A DNA stretch of 64,000 nucleotides, from the NCBI RefSeq assembly GCF_030817475.1, contig NZ_JAUSZJ010000002.1, forward strand, positions 5,780,626 to 5,844,625, read 5' to 3'. Within the stretch, counting starts at the first letter, position 1; each line of letters opens with the position of its first letter. The notes under the pieces are model-generated. The model saw only the letters and a program-made list of their open reading frames with translations, was not told the DNA's origin and did no database searches. Shown one piece after another: positions 52,273 to 60,737 of this stretch. A program made the position numbers and the translations under genes. The DNA comes from Streptomyces sp. V2I9 (lineage in GTDB: Bacteria; Actinomycetota; Actinomycetes; Streptomycetales; Streptomycetaceae).

Positions 52273-54921
52273 TCAGGGCAGGAGCTCCACGTACCCGTCG
52301 GTCCCGTGGACGCGGATCCGCTGCCCGTCCCGGATCAGCCGGGTGGCCCCCTCCACGCCCACCACGGCCGGCAGGCCGTATTCGCGGGCGATCACCGCGC
52401 CGTGGGTCATCAGGCCGCCCACTTCCGTCACCAGGCCCGCGATGCCGACGAACAGCGGCGACCAGCTGGGGTCCGTGAAGGTCGTGACCAGGATGTCGCC
52501 CGCTTCGAGGTCGGCCTCCGCCATGTCGAGGATGACGCGGGCCCTTCCCTCGACGGTGCCGACGGACACCGGCAGTCCGGTCAGCGCGCCGCCCGGCACG
52601 TCCTCGCGCCGGTACGCGCCGGAGACGGCCTCGCCGTCCGACGTGAGGACGCGGGGCGGGGTGAGCGCGTGGTACGCCCGGAACGCCTCCTTGCGCCGCT
52701 GGATGAGCTGCGCGTCCGCCCGCTCGGACCGTACGGCCTCGTGGAGTTCCTGGAACGTCAGGAAGAAGGCGTCCTCCCTCTCGGCGAGCACGTTGTCCCG
52801 TACGAGCCGATCGGCCTCCGCCAGCAGGGCCCGCTTGTAGACGAAGTAGCGGCTCACGATGCCGTACTTCGGGTACTCCCGGTATCCGATGAAGGTCCTG
52901 ACCCGGTCGATCATCCGCTGGGTCTCCTCGGCCTTGCGGTCCCCGTCCGGCAGGGCCCGCAGCCGTGACAGCACCTCCTGTTCCTTCTGCCGGGCCTTCC
53001 GCCGGCCCTGTTCGAAGCGCTGTTCGGCGGCTCCCGGGCCGAAGTTCCGCACGTTGTCGAGGATCACGGGAACGAGCGTGGTGGGGCGCTCGCGCCACCG
53101 CGGCCTGGTGATGTCGATCTCGCCGACGCAGCGCATGCCGTACCGGTCGAGGTACGCCTCGATGGCCTCGCGCGCCTCGCCTCCGCCCTCGGTCTTCGCG
53201 AGCTCGTCCAGGAAGGTGGCGTCCTCCAGGTGCTCGGCGTCCCGCAGGAAGGCCAGCACCTCCGGCAGCGGACGGATCACGTCCGCGACGTCGAGCAGCG
53301 CCAGTCCCATCTCCGACGTGATGTTGTCGGGGGCCGACAGCGTCAGCGTGTCAGCGACGTTCTTCTCGCCCAGCCACTCCCGCAGCTTGTCGTTGAGCCA
53401 CCAGGTGGCGTCCATCCCCGCCATGAGCGCCCGCATGCTCAGCGGGTCGGCCAGGACCCGCTTGTGCTCCTCGAAGGCCTCCAGCAGGAAGTCGAACAGT
53501 GCCGGCCCCTTCTTCGTCCGGATGTCACGCTCCAGGGCGGCGACGGACGCTCGGCTGCGCTCGATCAGTTCGGTGACGACGGCCGGATCGGTCTCGATCG
53601 GGGCGGGGGCATCGGTGGACGGCGGCGCGGCGGGAGCCGCGTCCGGGAGCGGGGGAGCGAAGCCGTCGCGTTCGAGGAGGGTCTCCAGGGCGTCCCTGAC
53701 CAGCGGATCGCTCTTCCCCAGGGCGTCCAGGAGGCCGTCGCGGCTCGTGGGCGATGCCAGGCGCGGGGTGACGTCGACGAACAGCCGTCCGCCGGCCTCG
53801 TGCATCGGCACCATGGCCGTCAGCTGCCACATGGAGTACCCGAGGGGCTTCATGGGGTCGGTCATCATCTGCTGGTGGCCGACGGAGACGTAGACGCGAT
53901 TCCCCCCGTCGTCCCCCGCGGCGGTCTCCCGGTCGTTCCCCTCGTCGTCGTTCTCGATGACGGAGAGGGGGAAGAGGGTGGTGATCGGTCTGCTCTGCAC
54001 GATCCGGAAGCAGTCGTCGACCAGGCACCATTCGATGTCCTGAGGGCGGCCGAAGTGCGCTTCGATCCTGCGGCCGAGCCCCACGAGGCGGACGGCCTGC
54101 TCATCCGTCAGCGCCGGTGTCTCCCGCTGTCCTGCGTCGACCGCCACTTCCCGCGTACCCCCGGCGGGCAGGGCGTGGACGGCGCGCTCCTTGGCGGCAA
54201 CGGTCCTGGTGACGACCTCGCCGTCCCGGACCGTGAAGACGTCCGGGTTCACCAGTCCGGAGACCAGTGCCTCGCCGAGGCCGAAGCCGGCTTCCACGGT
54301 GGCGACCTTCCGATGGCCGGAAACGGGGTCGGCCGTGAACAGGATGCCGGACGCCTGCGGGAAGACCATCCGCTGCACGACCACGGCCATGTGGACCGAA
54401 CGGTGGTCGATCCCGTGCCGCTGTCGGTAGATGACGGCCCGCTCGGTGAACAACGAGGCCCAGCACCGGCTGATGTGCCGGAGGACCGCGGCCGGCCCCA
54501 GGACGTTCAGATACGTGTCCTGCTGGCCGGCGAAGGAGGCCGTCGGCAGGTCCTCCGCCGTCGCGCTGGACCGGACGGCGTACGCTGCTCGCTCGCCGAA
54601 CCGGACGAGCGAGCCGGAGACCGCCGCCGCGATGTCGGCCGGGACGGCGATCTCTTCGATGGTGCGGCGGATCCGTGCGCTGAGCGTGCGCATCGCCTCG
54701 TTGTCCTCCGGGTCGAGCCGCGACAGCTCATCGAGCCGATCGCCGATCGACGGGACTTCCGCCATCGCCCGCCGGAAGGCCACCGTCGTCACGCAGAAGC
54801 CGTCCGGCACGCGGATGCCTTCGATCCGCGACAGTCCGCCCAGGTGCGCGCCCTTGCCGCCCACGGCCGCGACACGCGTCTCGTCGACCTCGCCGAGGTC
54901 CACCACGTACGGGTCCGTCAT
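52273..54921 (-). CDS. rph: Rifamycin phosphotransferase
   Basis: An 882-residue dikinase-type enzyme that uses ATP to phosphorylate rifamycins at the ansa-chain C21 hydroxyl, releasing AMP and phosphate. Domain order: ATP-grasp/PEP-synthase-like domain (1 to about 320; GGKGAHLGGLSRI, YAVRSSATAEDLPTASFAGQ, DIEWCLVDDCFRIVQSRPIT), rifamycin-binding domain (about 335-760; GHQQMMTDPMKPLGYSMWQL), and swivelling His domain with catalytic His840 in GGLMTHGAVIAREYG. The Met-rich substrate segment and this His context separate it from ordinary PEP synthase. ATG 54921 has GGAGG seven bases upstream. A rifamycin-associated element lies about 215 bases upstream. Confidence 0.93.
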   Translation of the reverse strand: MTDPYVVDLGEVDETRVAAVGGKGAHLGGLSRIEGIRVPDGFCVTTVAFRRAMAEVPSIGDRLDELSRLDPEDNEAMRTLSARIRRTIEEIAVPADIAAAVSGSLVRFGERAAYAVRSSATAEDLPTASFAGQQDTYLNVLGPAAVLRHISRCWASLFTERAVIYRQRHGIDHRSVHMAVVVQRMVFPQASGILFTADPVSGHRKVATVEAGFGLGEALVSGLVNPDVFTVRDGEVVTRTVAAKERAVHALPAGGTREVAVDAGQRETPALTDEQAVRLVGLGRRIEAHFGRPQDIEWCLVDDCFRIVQSRPITTLFPLSVIENDDEGNDRETAAGDDGGNRVYVSVGHQQMMTDPMKPLGYSMWQLTAMVPMHEAGGRLFVDVTPRLASPTSRDGLLDALGKSDPLVRDALETLLERDGFAPPLPDAAPAAPPSTDAPAPIETDPAVVTELIERSRASVAALERDIRTKKGPALFDFLLEAFEEHKRVLADPLSMRALMAGMDATWWLNDKLREWLGEKNVADTLTLSAPDNITSEMGLALLDVADVIRPLPEVLAFLRDAEHLEDATFLDELAKTEGGGEAREAIEAYLDRYGMRCVGEIDITRPRWRERPTTLVPVILDNVRNFGPGAAEQRFEQGRRKARQKEQEVLSRLRALPDGDRKAEETQRMIDRVRTFIGYREYPKYGIVSRYFVYKRALLAEADRLVRDNVLAEREDAFFLTFQELHEAVRSERADAQLIQRRKEAFRAYHALTPPRVLTSDGEAVSGAYRREDVPGGALTGLPVSVGTVEGRARVILDMAEADLEAGDILVTTFTDPSWSPLFVGIAGLVTEVGGLMTHGAVIAREYGLPAVVGVEGATRLIRDGQRIRVHGTDGYVELLP

Positions 54922-55135
54922 CGCGGCACCTCCAGGGCGGTCGTATCCCGTTGCACTGCGGCGGCCGGTCCGATCACCGGCGCCTCGCCCTCTGTCGAAC
55001 CTCTTGTCGGACACGTACTCATTCCTGGTTGCTTCCCTCTGACGGATGGACCGGCGGAACACCCCGGCCGGTCGCGCACGTCGTGCCCCGCCCCACGGGC
55101 GGCGGCATCGACCAGGGGATTCTGCGCCGTCCCCC

Positions 55136-55154
55136 GGGTCTTGCCGCAAGCCCC
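55136..55154 (-). promoter_or_regulatory. Rifamycin-associated element (RAE)
   Basis: On the minus strand GGGGCTTGCGGCAAGACCC, one mismatch from the published 19-bp consensus inverted repeat (GGGGCTTGCGGCAAGGCCC) found upstream of rifamycin-inactivating genes. It points toward rph and lies 215 bases before its start, in the 321-base gap (54922-55242) that has no gene. It predicts rifampicin-inducible expression. Confidence 0.85.
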
Positions 55155-55242
55155 CCGCCGAGTTATACGTTGAGACCGGCAAGGAGAGGTCTCTCTCTCC
55201 TTGGTGGTTGGCTCCGTAAATCCTTCGGGAGTTGACGTGAGG

Positions 55243-56232
55243 TCAGGCGGAGGCGGCTTGGAGAAGGGTTTCGGCTGCGGCGGTGCGGGCGTAGAGGACG
55301 GAGCGGCCGGCGCGGTGGGCGCTGACCAGTCCCGCGTTGCGGAGCGCGGTGAGGTATTGGGATACCCCTGCGGGGGAGAGTCCGGTGCGGTGGGCCAGCT
55401 GTGTGGTGGAGGCCGGGATCTCCAACTCGGTCAGCAGCAGGGTCCGCGAGCGGCCGAGTACGGCGGAGAGGGTGCCGGTCCGGGTGACGGGGCGCTTCGT
55501 CCATAGTGCGCCGACACCGCGCGCCGGATAGGCGAGTTGGGGCGGGTCCGGCGGCGTCGTTCGGGTGCGCAACCCTGGTCCGGTGAAGGCGGAGGGGATC
55601 AGCAGCAGTCCCGTGCCTGCCGTCGTGCGGGTCAGCGGCTGCTTTCGGCGGGACATCCGGAGCGCGTTGTCGTCCCAGCTCACGGACGTGTGCAGGTCGT
55701 TGAGGAGGTGGCCGGCGCCGTGCTCGGCGGCCAGACGGGCCCGGTAGAGGATGTCTGCGTCCAGGACTGCCCGGATTCGTGCCCAGTAGGGGGCGAGTAC
55801 CAGCTCCCAGTACGTTTCGAGCTCTTCTGCGACCTTGGCCAGGAGGCCCTGTGGGTCGTTGTGCAGGGCTCGCAGCCGGGGGCCGAGGTTCCCCCGGTGG
55901 CGGGCGAGGTGGTCGAGGTCCTGGCGTACCCGGTCGGCGGGCGAGGCCCGGATCGCGTCCCGCTCCGCCGCCGGGGTGGGGGCCGGTCCGGCGGGGGCCG
56001 GGTTGAGGAAGTCGGGGACGTAGCCGCCGGTGGGCGGGACCAGTTCGCGGAGCCAGCCCCGGTCCAGCCCGGCGGCCACCATGCGCGGGCGTACCTGGTC
56101 GGCCCAGGGTCCGTGGATCGGATGCGCGGCGGCGGACGTCAGCAGTCGGAAGCTGGGGGCGACCTCCCACATCGGTGAGACGGCGAACCGCACCTGCGCC
56201 AGGTCGCTCGTCGAGAACGCCAGCTCTGCCAC
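55243..56232 (-). CDS. ArsR-type transcriptional regulator with DUF5937 domain
   Basis: A 329-residue regulator. Residues 1 to about 230 are a DUF5937-like sensory part (LAFSTSDLAQVRFAVSPMWE, HNDPQGLLAKVAEELETYWE). The C-terminal 80 residues form a winged helix (LAHRTGLSPAGVSQYLTALR, AGLVSAHRAGRSVLYARTAA). No clear metal-binding Cys pattern is present. GTG 56232 has GAGGAG eight bases upstream. It is divergent from an aldo/keto reductase gene, which is the likely target; the dyad GATTC-N10-GAATC (56251-56270) lies between them. Confidence 0.87.
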   Translation of the reverse strand: MAELAFSTSDLAQVRFAVSPMWEVAPSFRLLTSAAAHPIHGPWADQVRPRMVAAGLDRGWLRELVPPTGGYVPDFLNPAPAGPAPTPAAERDAIRASPADRVRQDLDHLARHRGNLGPRLRALHNDPQGLLAKVAEELETYWELVLAPYWARIRAVLDADILYRARLAAEHGAGHLLNDLHTSVSWDDNALRMSRRKQPLTRTTAGTGLLLIPSAFTGPGLRTRTTPPDPPQLAYPARGVGALWTKRPVTRTGTLSAVLGRSRTLLLTELEIPASTTQLAHRTGLSPAGVSQYLTALRNAGLVSAHRAGRSVLYARTAAAETLLQAASA

Positions 56233-56250
56233 GATGAACGCTCCTCAATG

Positions 56251-56270
56251 GATTCAGGCATGTGCGAATC
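56251..56270. promoter_or_regulatory. Candidate ArsR operator
   Basis: GATTC-AGGCATGTGC-GAATC between the divergent ArsR-type and aldo/keto reductase genes, 19 bases from the regulator start. Arms are only five bases, so it is tentative. Confidence 0.3.
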
Positions 56271-56308
56271 AATGGCGGGCCAGCCTACTGTGCGTAGATC
56301 ATCCCGCC

Positions 56309-57217
56309 ATGACCTCACAAACGATCACCGCAGCGGCATCGGGCACCTGGAAGCTCGGCGACCTGACGGTCAACCGGATCGGTTTCGGCGCGATGCGCCT
56401 GACGCAGCACGGCGAGGCATTCGCGGCCGATGCCGTCCCACGCGACCGCGACCAGGCGATCAGTGTGCTGCGCCGCGCGATCGAACTCGGCGTGAACCAC
56501 CTGGACACCGCCGCGTTCTACTTCTCGTCGCTGCGCTGTGCCAACGAGCTGATCAATCAGGCACTGGCCCCCTACCCGGACGACCTCGTCATCACCACCA
56601 AGGTCGGACCGGGCCGCGCCCCCTCAGGTCAATGGCTGCCGCACGCCACCCCCGAGCAACTCCGCGGCCAGGTCGAGGAGAACCTGCGCCGGCTCGGCCG
56701 CGACCACCTCGACGTGGTGAACCTGCGCATCGTCGGCACCGACTCCATCGCCGAACGCTTCGGCGCACTTGCCGAACTGCGCGAGGCCGGACTCATCCGG
56801 CACCTGGGCCTGTCCAACATCCACCCCCACCACCTCGCCGAGGCTCAGACCATCGCACCGGTGGTCTGTGTCCAGAACATGTACGGCATCGGCGCATCGC
56901 CCGAGCAGAAGGAGTTCATGGGCATCTGTGGTGAGCAGGGCATCGCGTTCGTGCCGTTCTACTCGATCGCCGGCACCGGACGCACCGCTGGTGCGACCAC
57001 CGACCACAGCCCGGAGGTGCACGCCATCGCCCGCGCCCACGGCGTGAGCGCAGCCCAGATCCGGCTGGCGTGGACACTGCACCAGGGCCCTCACGTCCTG
57101 GCCATCCCCGGCACCGGCGACCTCGACCACCTCGCCCAGAACGTCGCCGTCGGCTCCCTGCGCCTGTCGGTGGAGGAACTCACCGCCTTGGACCGTCTCC
57201 ACCACGAGACGGCATGA
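56309..57217 (+). CDS. Aldo/keto reductase
   Basis: A 302-residue NADPH-dependent oxidoreductase. The N-terminal block is LTVNRIGFGAMRLTQHGE. GVNHLDTAAFYFSSLRCANELI contains the catalytic Asp and Tyr, LVITTKVGPGR the Lys, and the C-terminal cofactor block includes LAIPGTGDLDHLAQN. The usual catalytic His region is replaced by VVNLRIVG, as in several actinobacterial oxidoreductases of this subgroup. ATG 56309 fits the family start; the frame is open to 56030 only by chance. It is probably controlled by the divergent ArsR-type regulator. Substrate unknown. Confidence 0.9.
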   Translation: MTSQTITAAASGTWKLGDLTVNRIGFGAMRLTQHGEAFAADAVPRDRDQAISVLRRAIELGVNHLDTAAFYFSSLRCANELINQALAPYPDDLVITTKVGPGRAPSGQWLPHATPEQLRGQVEENLRRLGRDHLDVVNLRIVGTDSIAERFGALAELREAGLIRHLGLSNIHPHHLAEAQTIAPVVCVQNMYGIGASPEQKEFMGICGEQGIAFVPFYSIAGTGRTAGATTDHSPEVHAIARAHGVSAAQIRLAWTLHQGPHVLAIPGTGDLDHLAQNVAVGSLRLSVEELTALDRLHHETA

Positions 57218-57268
57218 GCAGGACCCTCATGGCGTTGTGATCCACTTCTGCTGATCGGCCTGTCTGCC

Positions 57269-57535
57269 TTGCCTGTTCCTGCCGCCCGCCCCATAGTCCT
57301 GACGGCCGCCGAGCGGCAACGGCTGAAGAAGGCGGCCTACGGTCACGAGACTCCGCACCAGGCCAGGATCCGATCACAGATCGTGCTCCTGGCGACTCGT
57401 GGCAGGTCGACCCCGCGGATCGCTGTCGAGGTGGGTGTGCGGGTGGACACCGTGCGCACCTGGCGGGGCCGGTTCGCCGACGGCGGCGAGATCTTCTTCT
57501 CGACCGTCCGGCGCAAGGTCGTCTCAGCCAGATAA
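57269..57535 (+). pseudogene. IS630-family transposase remnant (N-terminal HTH part)
   Basis: The frame begins near PIVLTAAERQRLKKAAYGHE and reads through HQARIRSQIVLLATRGRSTP, RIAVEVGVRVDTVRTWRGRFADGG, the N-terminal helix-turn-helix of IS630 transposases. Sequence then changes to unrelated EIFFSTVRRKVVSAR and stops. The catalytic DDE part is missing. It marks a mobile element insertion or deletion point next to the truncated GAP1 neighbourhood. Confidence 0.8.
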
Positions 57536-57879
57536 CCCCCGAAAGAATTCCAGAGCCGACCACTCAGCCTTCGTTGTCGGGCTCCCCCGGCGCGGGTCAT
57601 TCTCCCTGGCCGCCCCTCCGCGTCGCGGACCGGAGCGCGATCTGTACCCGGTCCTGGACCGCCGGTCCGGGGAGCAGGGTGCCGCGGTGCCCGTGGCCGC
57701 CGCGACGCCGATGTGCAGCACGGCGGGCCGCCGGCCGCCCCGGGCCGGAACGGGGGCCGCCCCCGTGGAAGCGGCATCGACGTGGACCGTGCGAGGCGGC
57801 ATCGGCTGCTGGGCGCACAGGGGAAACGGCATCACTCCCTGCGCCTTCTCGAAGGGCGGCGGGCGCCGCTCCGCAGGGC
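57536..57879. other. Gene-free stretch between IS630 remnant and GAP1 gene
   Basis: 344 bases with no supported gene. It contains the second copy of the dispersed motif (57752-57779) and no more IS630 coding sequence. It probably represents scar sequence from element decay plus the end of the GAP1 transcript. Confidence 0.45.
57752..57779 (+). repeat. Dispersed motif, copy 2
   Basis: Near-identical to 52101-52129: shares GGGGGCCGCCC and GTGGAAGCGGCATCG with two small length differences in between. Confidence 0.55.
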
Positions 57880-58875
57880 TCAGCCCCGCCGTACCCGCCC
57901 CGCGATCCGGCGGCCCAGGCGGCCGAGGGCGGTGGAGCGGTTCCAGTCCCGGAAGGCGTTCGCCCGGCCGCTGCTGCCCGTGCGGCCCACCGTCGCCTCC
58001 ACCTCCGCGACCTGCTCGGCCGACAGCGTGCGGACGGCCGGGCGCAGGACCTCGTCGAGCAGGGCCGCGGCCACCGGGGGCCAGGCCGTGCCCGCGTGCG
58101 GGTGGGCCGTCCAGACGGTGAAGCAGTCCGCGGCGTAGGCGGGCTGCGTGCGGAGCCGGGACCGTACGGCCTCCGTCCGGGCCGCCCGGTCGTACGCGGC
58201 GATCAGCTCGGCGTCGTCGCCGTGGACAAAGGCGTACAGCTCGGCCCCCGGGCGGTCCGGGGCCAGCAGCCGTTCCACCAGGGCCGCGTGGGCCCGCTCC
58301 CGGAGCGCCGGTCCGACCGGCTCCGCCCGGGCGCACAGGGTCCGGACCGTCTCCGCCCAGCCCGGTTCCGGCGCGCCGGTACGGAGTTCGCGGACCAGGA
58401 CCAGCAGCAGGAGGCCCGCGCGTTCCCGGCCGCCGATCTCGTCGGGGAAGCCGCGCAGCAGGTCGTGGGCGAGGGCGGCCGCCTCGTCCGTACCGGCGGG
58501 GGACGTGGGCGTGGTGGACGTGGCCGCGGGGGAGGGCCCGGCCGCCCCCGCCGTGGACGCGCCGAGCGCCGCGTCGACCAGGCGGGCCCACGTACCGGCC
58601 ACGCGGTGGGCGTCCGAGGTGGCCGCGTCCAGCAGCAGGCGGGCCTCCTCCACCGTGGGGGCCCGGTCCTCCCAGACCAGGCCGACCGCCGTGCGCAGGA
58701 CCAGCGGCTCGGCGAACGGGGAGAGGCCGGCCGCCCGCAGCACCCGGTGCCACACCGCCGCCCGGTCGCCGCCCAGCGTCGCCATCGCCCCCGGCACCTC
58801 GGCGCACATCCGCAGATGAGGCAACGCCTGCGTCCCCGTGAACGGCACCGCCACCCGCCCCAGGAACCGGGCCAT
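57880..58875 (-). CDS. GAP1 C-terminal part (GTPase-associated protein 1)
   Basis: A 331-residue frame from ATG 58875, starting MARFLGRVAVPFTGTQALP and continuing in helical repeats (RAAVWHRVLRAAGLSPFAEP, LRTAVGLVWEDRAPTVEEA, AYAADCFTVWTAHPHAGTA). It is all-alpha and carries no catalytic motif. It looks like the C-terminal domain of GAP1 proteins, whose N-terminal and middle domains are encoded directly upstream (58886-60439). No ribosome binding site precedes ATG 58875. The codons before it, reading DPTAMARF, continue the upstream protein smoothly if one base near 58888 is removed. So this is probably the 3' half of one frameshifted gene. Confidence 0.75.
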   Translation of the reverse strand: MARFLGRVAVPFTGTQALPHLRMCAEVPGAMATLGGDRAAVWHRVLRAAGLSPFAEPLVLRTAVGLVWEDRAPTVEEARLLLDAATSDAHRVAGTWARLVDAALGASTAGAAGPSPAATSTTPTSPAGTDEAAALAHDLLRGFPDEIGGRERAGLLLLVLVRELRTGAPEPGWAETVRTLCARAEPVGPALRERAHAALVERLLAPDRPGAELYAFVHGDDAELIAAYDRAARTEAVRSRLRTQPAYAADCFTVWTAHPHAGTAWPPVAAALLDEVLRPAVRTLSAEQVAEVEATVGRTGSSGRANAFRDWNRSTALGRLGRRIAGRVRRG

Positions 58876-58885
58876 CGCCGTGGGA

Positions 58886-60439
58886 TCACGCGGTGCGGGC
58901 CCGGTCCAGCGCGCCGAGCAGCGCCGTCCGCACCTCGAACTGTTCGTCCAGCAGCTCCAGCAGCGCCGGGGCGAAGTCCGGCGGGCCCGCCGGGTCCTGC
59001 CCGCCCCCGGCCTCCTGCCCGCCCCCTGCCCCTGCCCCGCCCCCGCCCCCGTTCCGTACCCCTGACTCCGAGAGCAGCGCGGACGCCAGCCGCTCCACGG
59101 CCTCCGGCAGCAGCTCCGTGCTGTCCACGTCCAGCAGCCGTGCCACGCGCAGGAGTTGCACCGTCCGCGCCACCGGACGCGACCCCGTACCGCCACCGCC
59201 CAGCTCGGTCAGGATCTCCGGGCCCAGCCGCTCCGCGACCGCCGCGCCCTCCGGACCCGTGAACGCCTCCCGGCCCGGCAGTTCCAGCGAACCGTTCCCG
59301 CCCCGTACCGCCTCCGTCACCAGCATCGCCGCCAGCGGAGCCGTCAGCGACGCGGGACAACGGCCCTCCAGGGCGCCGAACAGCCGCCCGACCGCGTCGA
59401 ACTCGGCGTCCGTACGGTCGTCGATGCCGGGAGCGGTGAGGGCCTCCACCAACTGGCCGGTGCGCTGCGCGTCCAGCGCGTACGGCCGGTCGGCGGCCCA
59501 ACCGGCCGCAGCCGCACGCCCGTCCGGCCCGAGCGTGACCCCCGCGCACAGCGCCGCCACCGCCAACGGGCCTGCCGCGAACGGCTCTCCGGGCAGCTCA
59601 CGGGCCTCCCGGAACAGCTCCGGCGAGCGGTTGCGCCAGATGCGCGCCGCCGTCGCCGCCCATGCATCGCCCGTACCGCCGCCCGCCGGAGCCTGTCCCG
59701 TGCACACGTGCACCCGCAGGCCCGCGCCCCGTGCGGCCTCGGCGTCCTCGGGCCGTACGCCCGCCACCCGCACCGCCGCACTCCCCGGCCTCCGGGTGTA
59801 CGTGGTGAACGTCAGCCGCTCGGCCCTCTCCCTCGGCAGCGTCACGGACGCGAGGCCCAGCCACCGGGCCACGTCCGCGCACTGCCGCTCCACCAGCACC
59901 ACCGGCCCCCCGTCAGCCGGCTCCGCACCGCTCGCCCGGCGCAGATCCGCCAGGACGGCCGCGAGCCAGGGACCACGCGAGACGGCGAAGTCCTCCAGGC
60001 CCTCGGAGACCGCCGCCGGTCCCGGCGGAAGCGCCAGCGGATCCGGCGCCGGCCCACCGGGCGTCACCGCCGCCCAGTGTGGCGACCGCCACGCCTCCAC
60101 CGGCAGCCGGTCGCCCGGCAGCGGCACCCCCGCCGGCAGGTGCACGGCGTGCGCGTGGAACCGAACCCCCGGCCCCCCGCCCGCCTCCCGCACGGGGACC
60201 GAACGCGCCACCAGCCGACTGCCGTCCGAAAGTGTCGCGTAGGTGAACGCCTGCGGCAGCGAACGGAGTTCACCGTCCGAGGAGTGGTCGGCCGTCCCGT
60301 CGGGAAGCTCGTAGCGCACCAGGGGCTCGATCTCCGTCAGCAGCGCCCCGGACACCCCGGCACCGACCGTCGTGAACCGGCCCGCCGTTCCCCCGTCCCC
60401 CGGCGCGGCGGAGGTGTAGTGCACCTGTGCAAGGCTCAT
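58886..60439 (-). CDS. GTPase-associated protein 1 (GAP1), N-terminal and middle domains
   Basis: A 517-residue protein starting at ATG 60439 (MSLAQVHYTSAAPGDGGTAG), with AGGG about eight bases upstream. The GAP1-N2-like beta-rich domain covers residues 1 to about 140 (FTTVGAGVSGALLTEIEPLV, FTYATLSDGSRLVARSVP). The middle helical domain follows (WLAAVLADLRRASGAEP, ERAERLTFTTYTRRPGSAAV). A Gly-rich linker near residues 465-485 precedes the last helix (LDEQFEVRTALLGALDRART). GAP1 proteins are components of predicted NTP-dependent conflict systems that normally also encode a GTPase. Here no GTPase gene follows, and the GAP1-C part is in another frame. Confidence 0.8.
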   Translation of the reverse strand: MSLAQVHYTSAAPGDGGTAGRFTTVGAGVSGALLTEIEPLVRYELPDGTADHSSDGELRSLPQAFTYATLSDGSRLVARSVPVREAGGGPGVRFHAHAVHLPAGVPLPGDRLPVEAWRSPHWAAVTPGGPAPDPLALPPGPAAVSEGLEDFAVSRGPWLAAVLADLRRASGAEPADGGPVVLVERQCADVARWLGLASVTLPRERAERLTFTTYTRRPGSAAVRVAGVRPEDAEAARGAGLRVHVCTGQAPAGGGTGDAWAATAARIWRNRSPELFREARELPGEPFAAGPLAVAALCAGVTLGPDGRAAAAGWAADRPYALDAQRTGQLVEALTAPGIDDRTDAEFDAVGRLFGALEGRCPASLTAPLAAMLVTEAVRGGNGSLELPGREAFTGPEGAAVAERLGPEILTELGGGGTGSRPVARTVQLLRVARLLDVDSTELLPEAVERLASALLSESGVRNGGGGGAGAGGGQEAGGGQDPAGPPDFAPALLELLDEQFEVRTALLGALDRARTA

Positions 60440-60564
60440 CTGTCGGCCCTCTTCGTCCTGCCGCGCCCGGTCCCCGTGCCCACCCCGTACGGCTGGGTCC
60501 GGGGGAGAAGTCCGCAGCCGCGGGGGCGACGTTACCAAGCACGGGGAGGTGTTCCGCACGCTGC

Positions 60565-60603
60565 GTCAGGTACTGGCCCGAGCTGTTCGGGCCAGTACCT
60601 GAC
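60565..60603. other. Perfect 17-bp hairpin between divergent genes
   Basis: GTCAGGTACTGGCCCGA (60565-60581), a five-base loop, and its exact complement (60587-60603). It lies 126 bases upstream of the GAP1 start and 135 bases upstream of the lipoprotein start. No T run is adjacent. It could be a terminator-like insulator, an RNA element or a protein-binding site. Confidence 0.8.
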
Positions 60604-60737
60604 CGGTGGTTCCGGCCCCGAGGGCCGGCCGGACGCCCTCGTCGAGCGCCGCCCGGCCTTCCTGGCGGAGACCGCCTGACCGATCGGCCCGGCGAACCTA
60701 TGATCGAGGCTGCGTCGAGGAGCAACGGGGGAGCGAT

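Noticed and set aside
52273-54921. Ordinary phosphoenolpyruvate synthase
   Set aside because: The His-domain context, the rifamycin-binding middle domain and the upstream RAE fit Rph better than PEP synthase.
56030-56308. Upstream extension of the aldo/keto reductase frame
   Set aside because: It lies across the start of the divergent ArsR-type gene and the likely operator; the family starts at ATG 56309.
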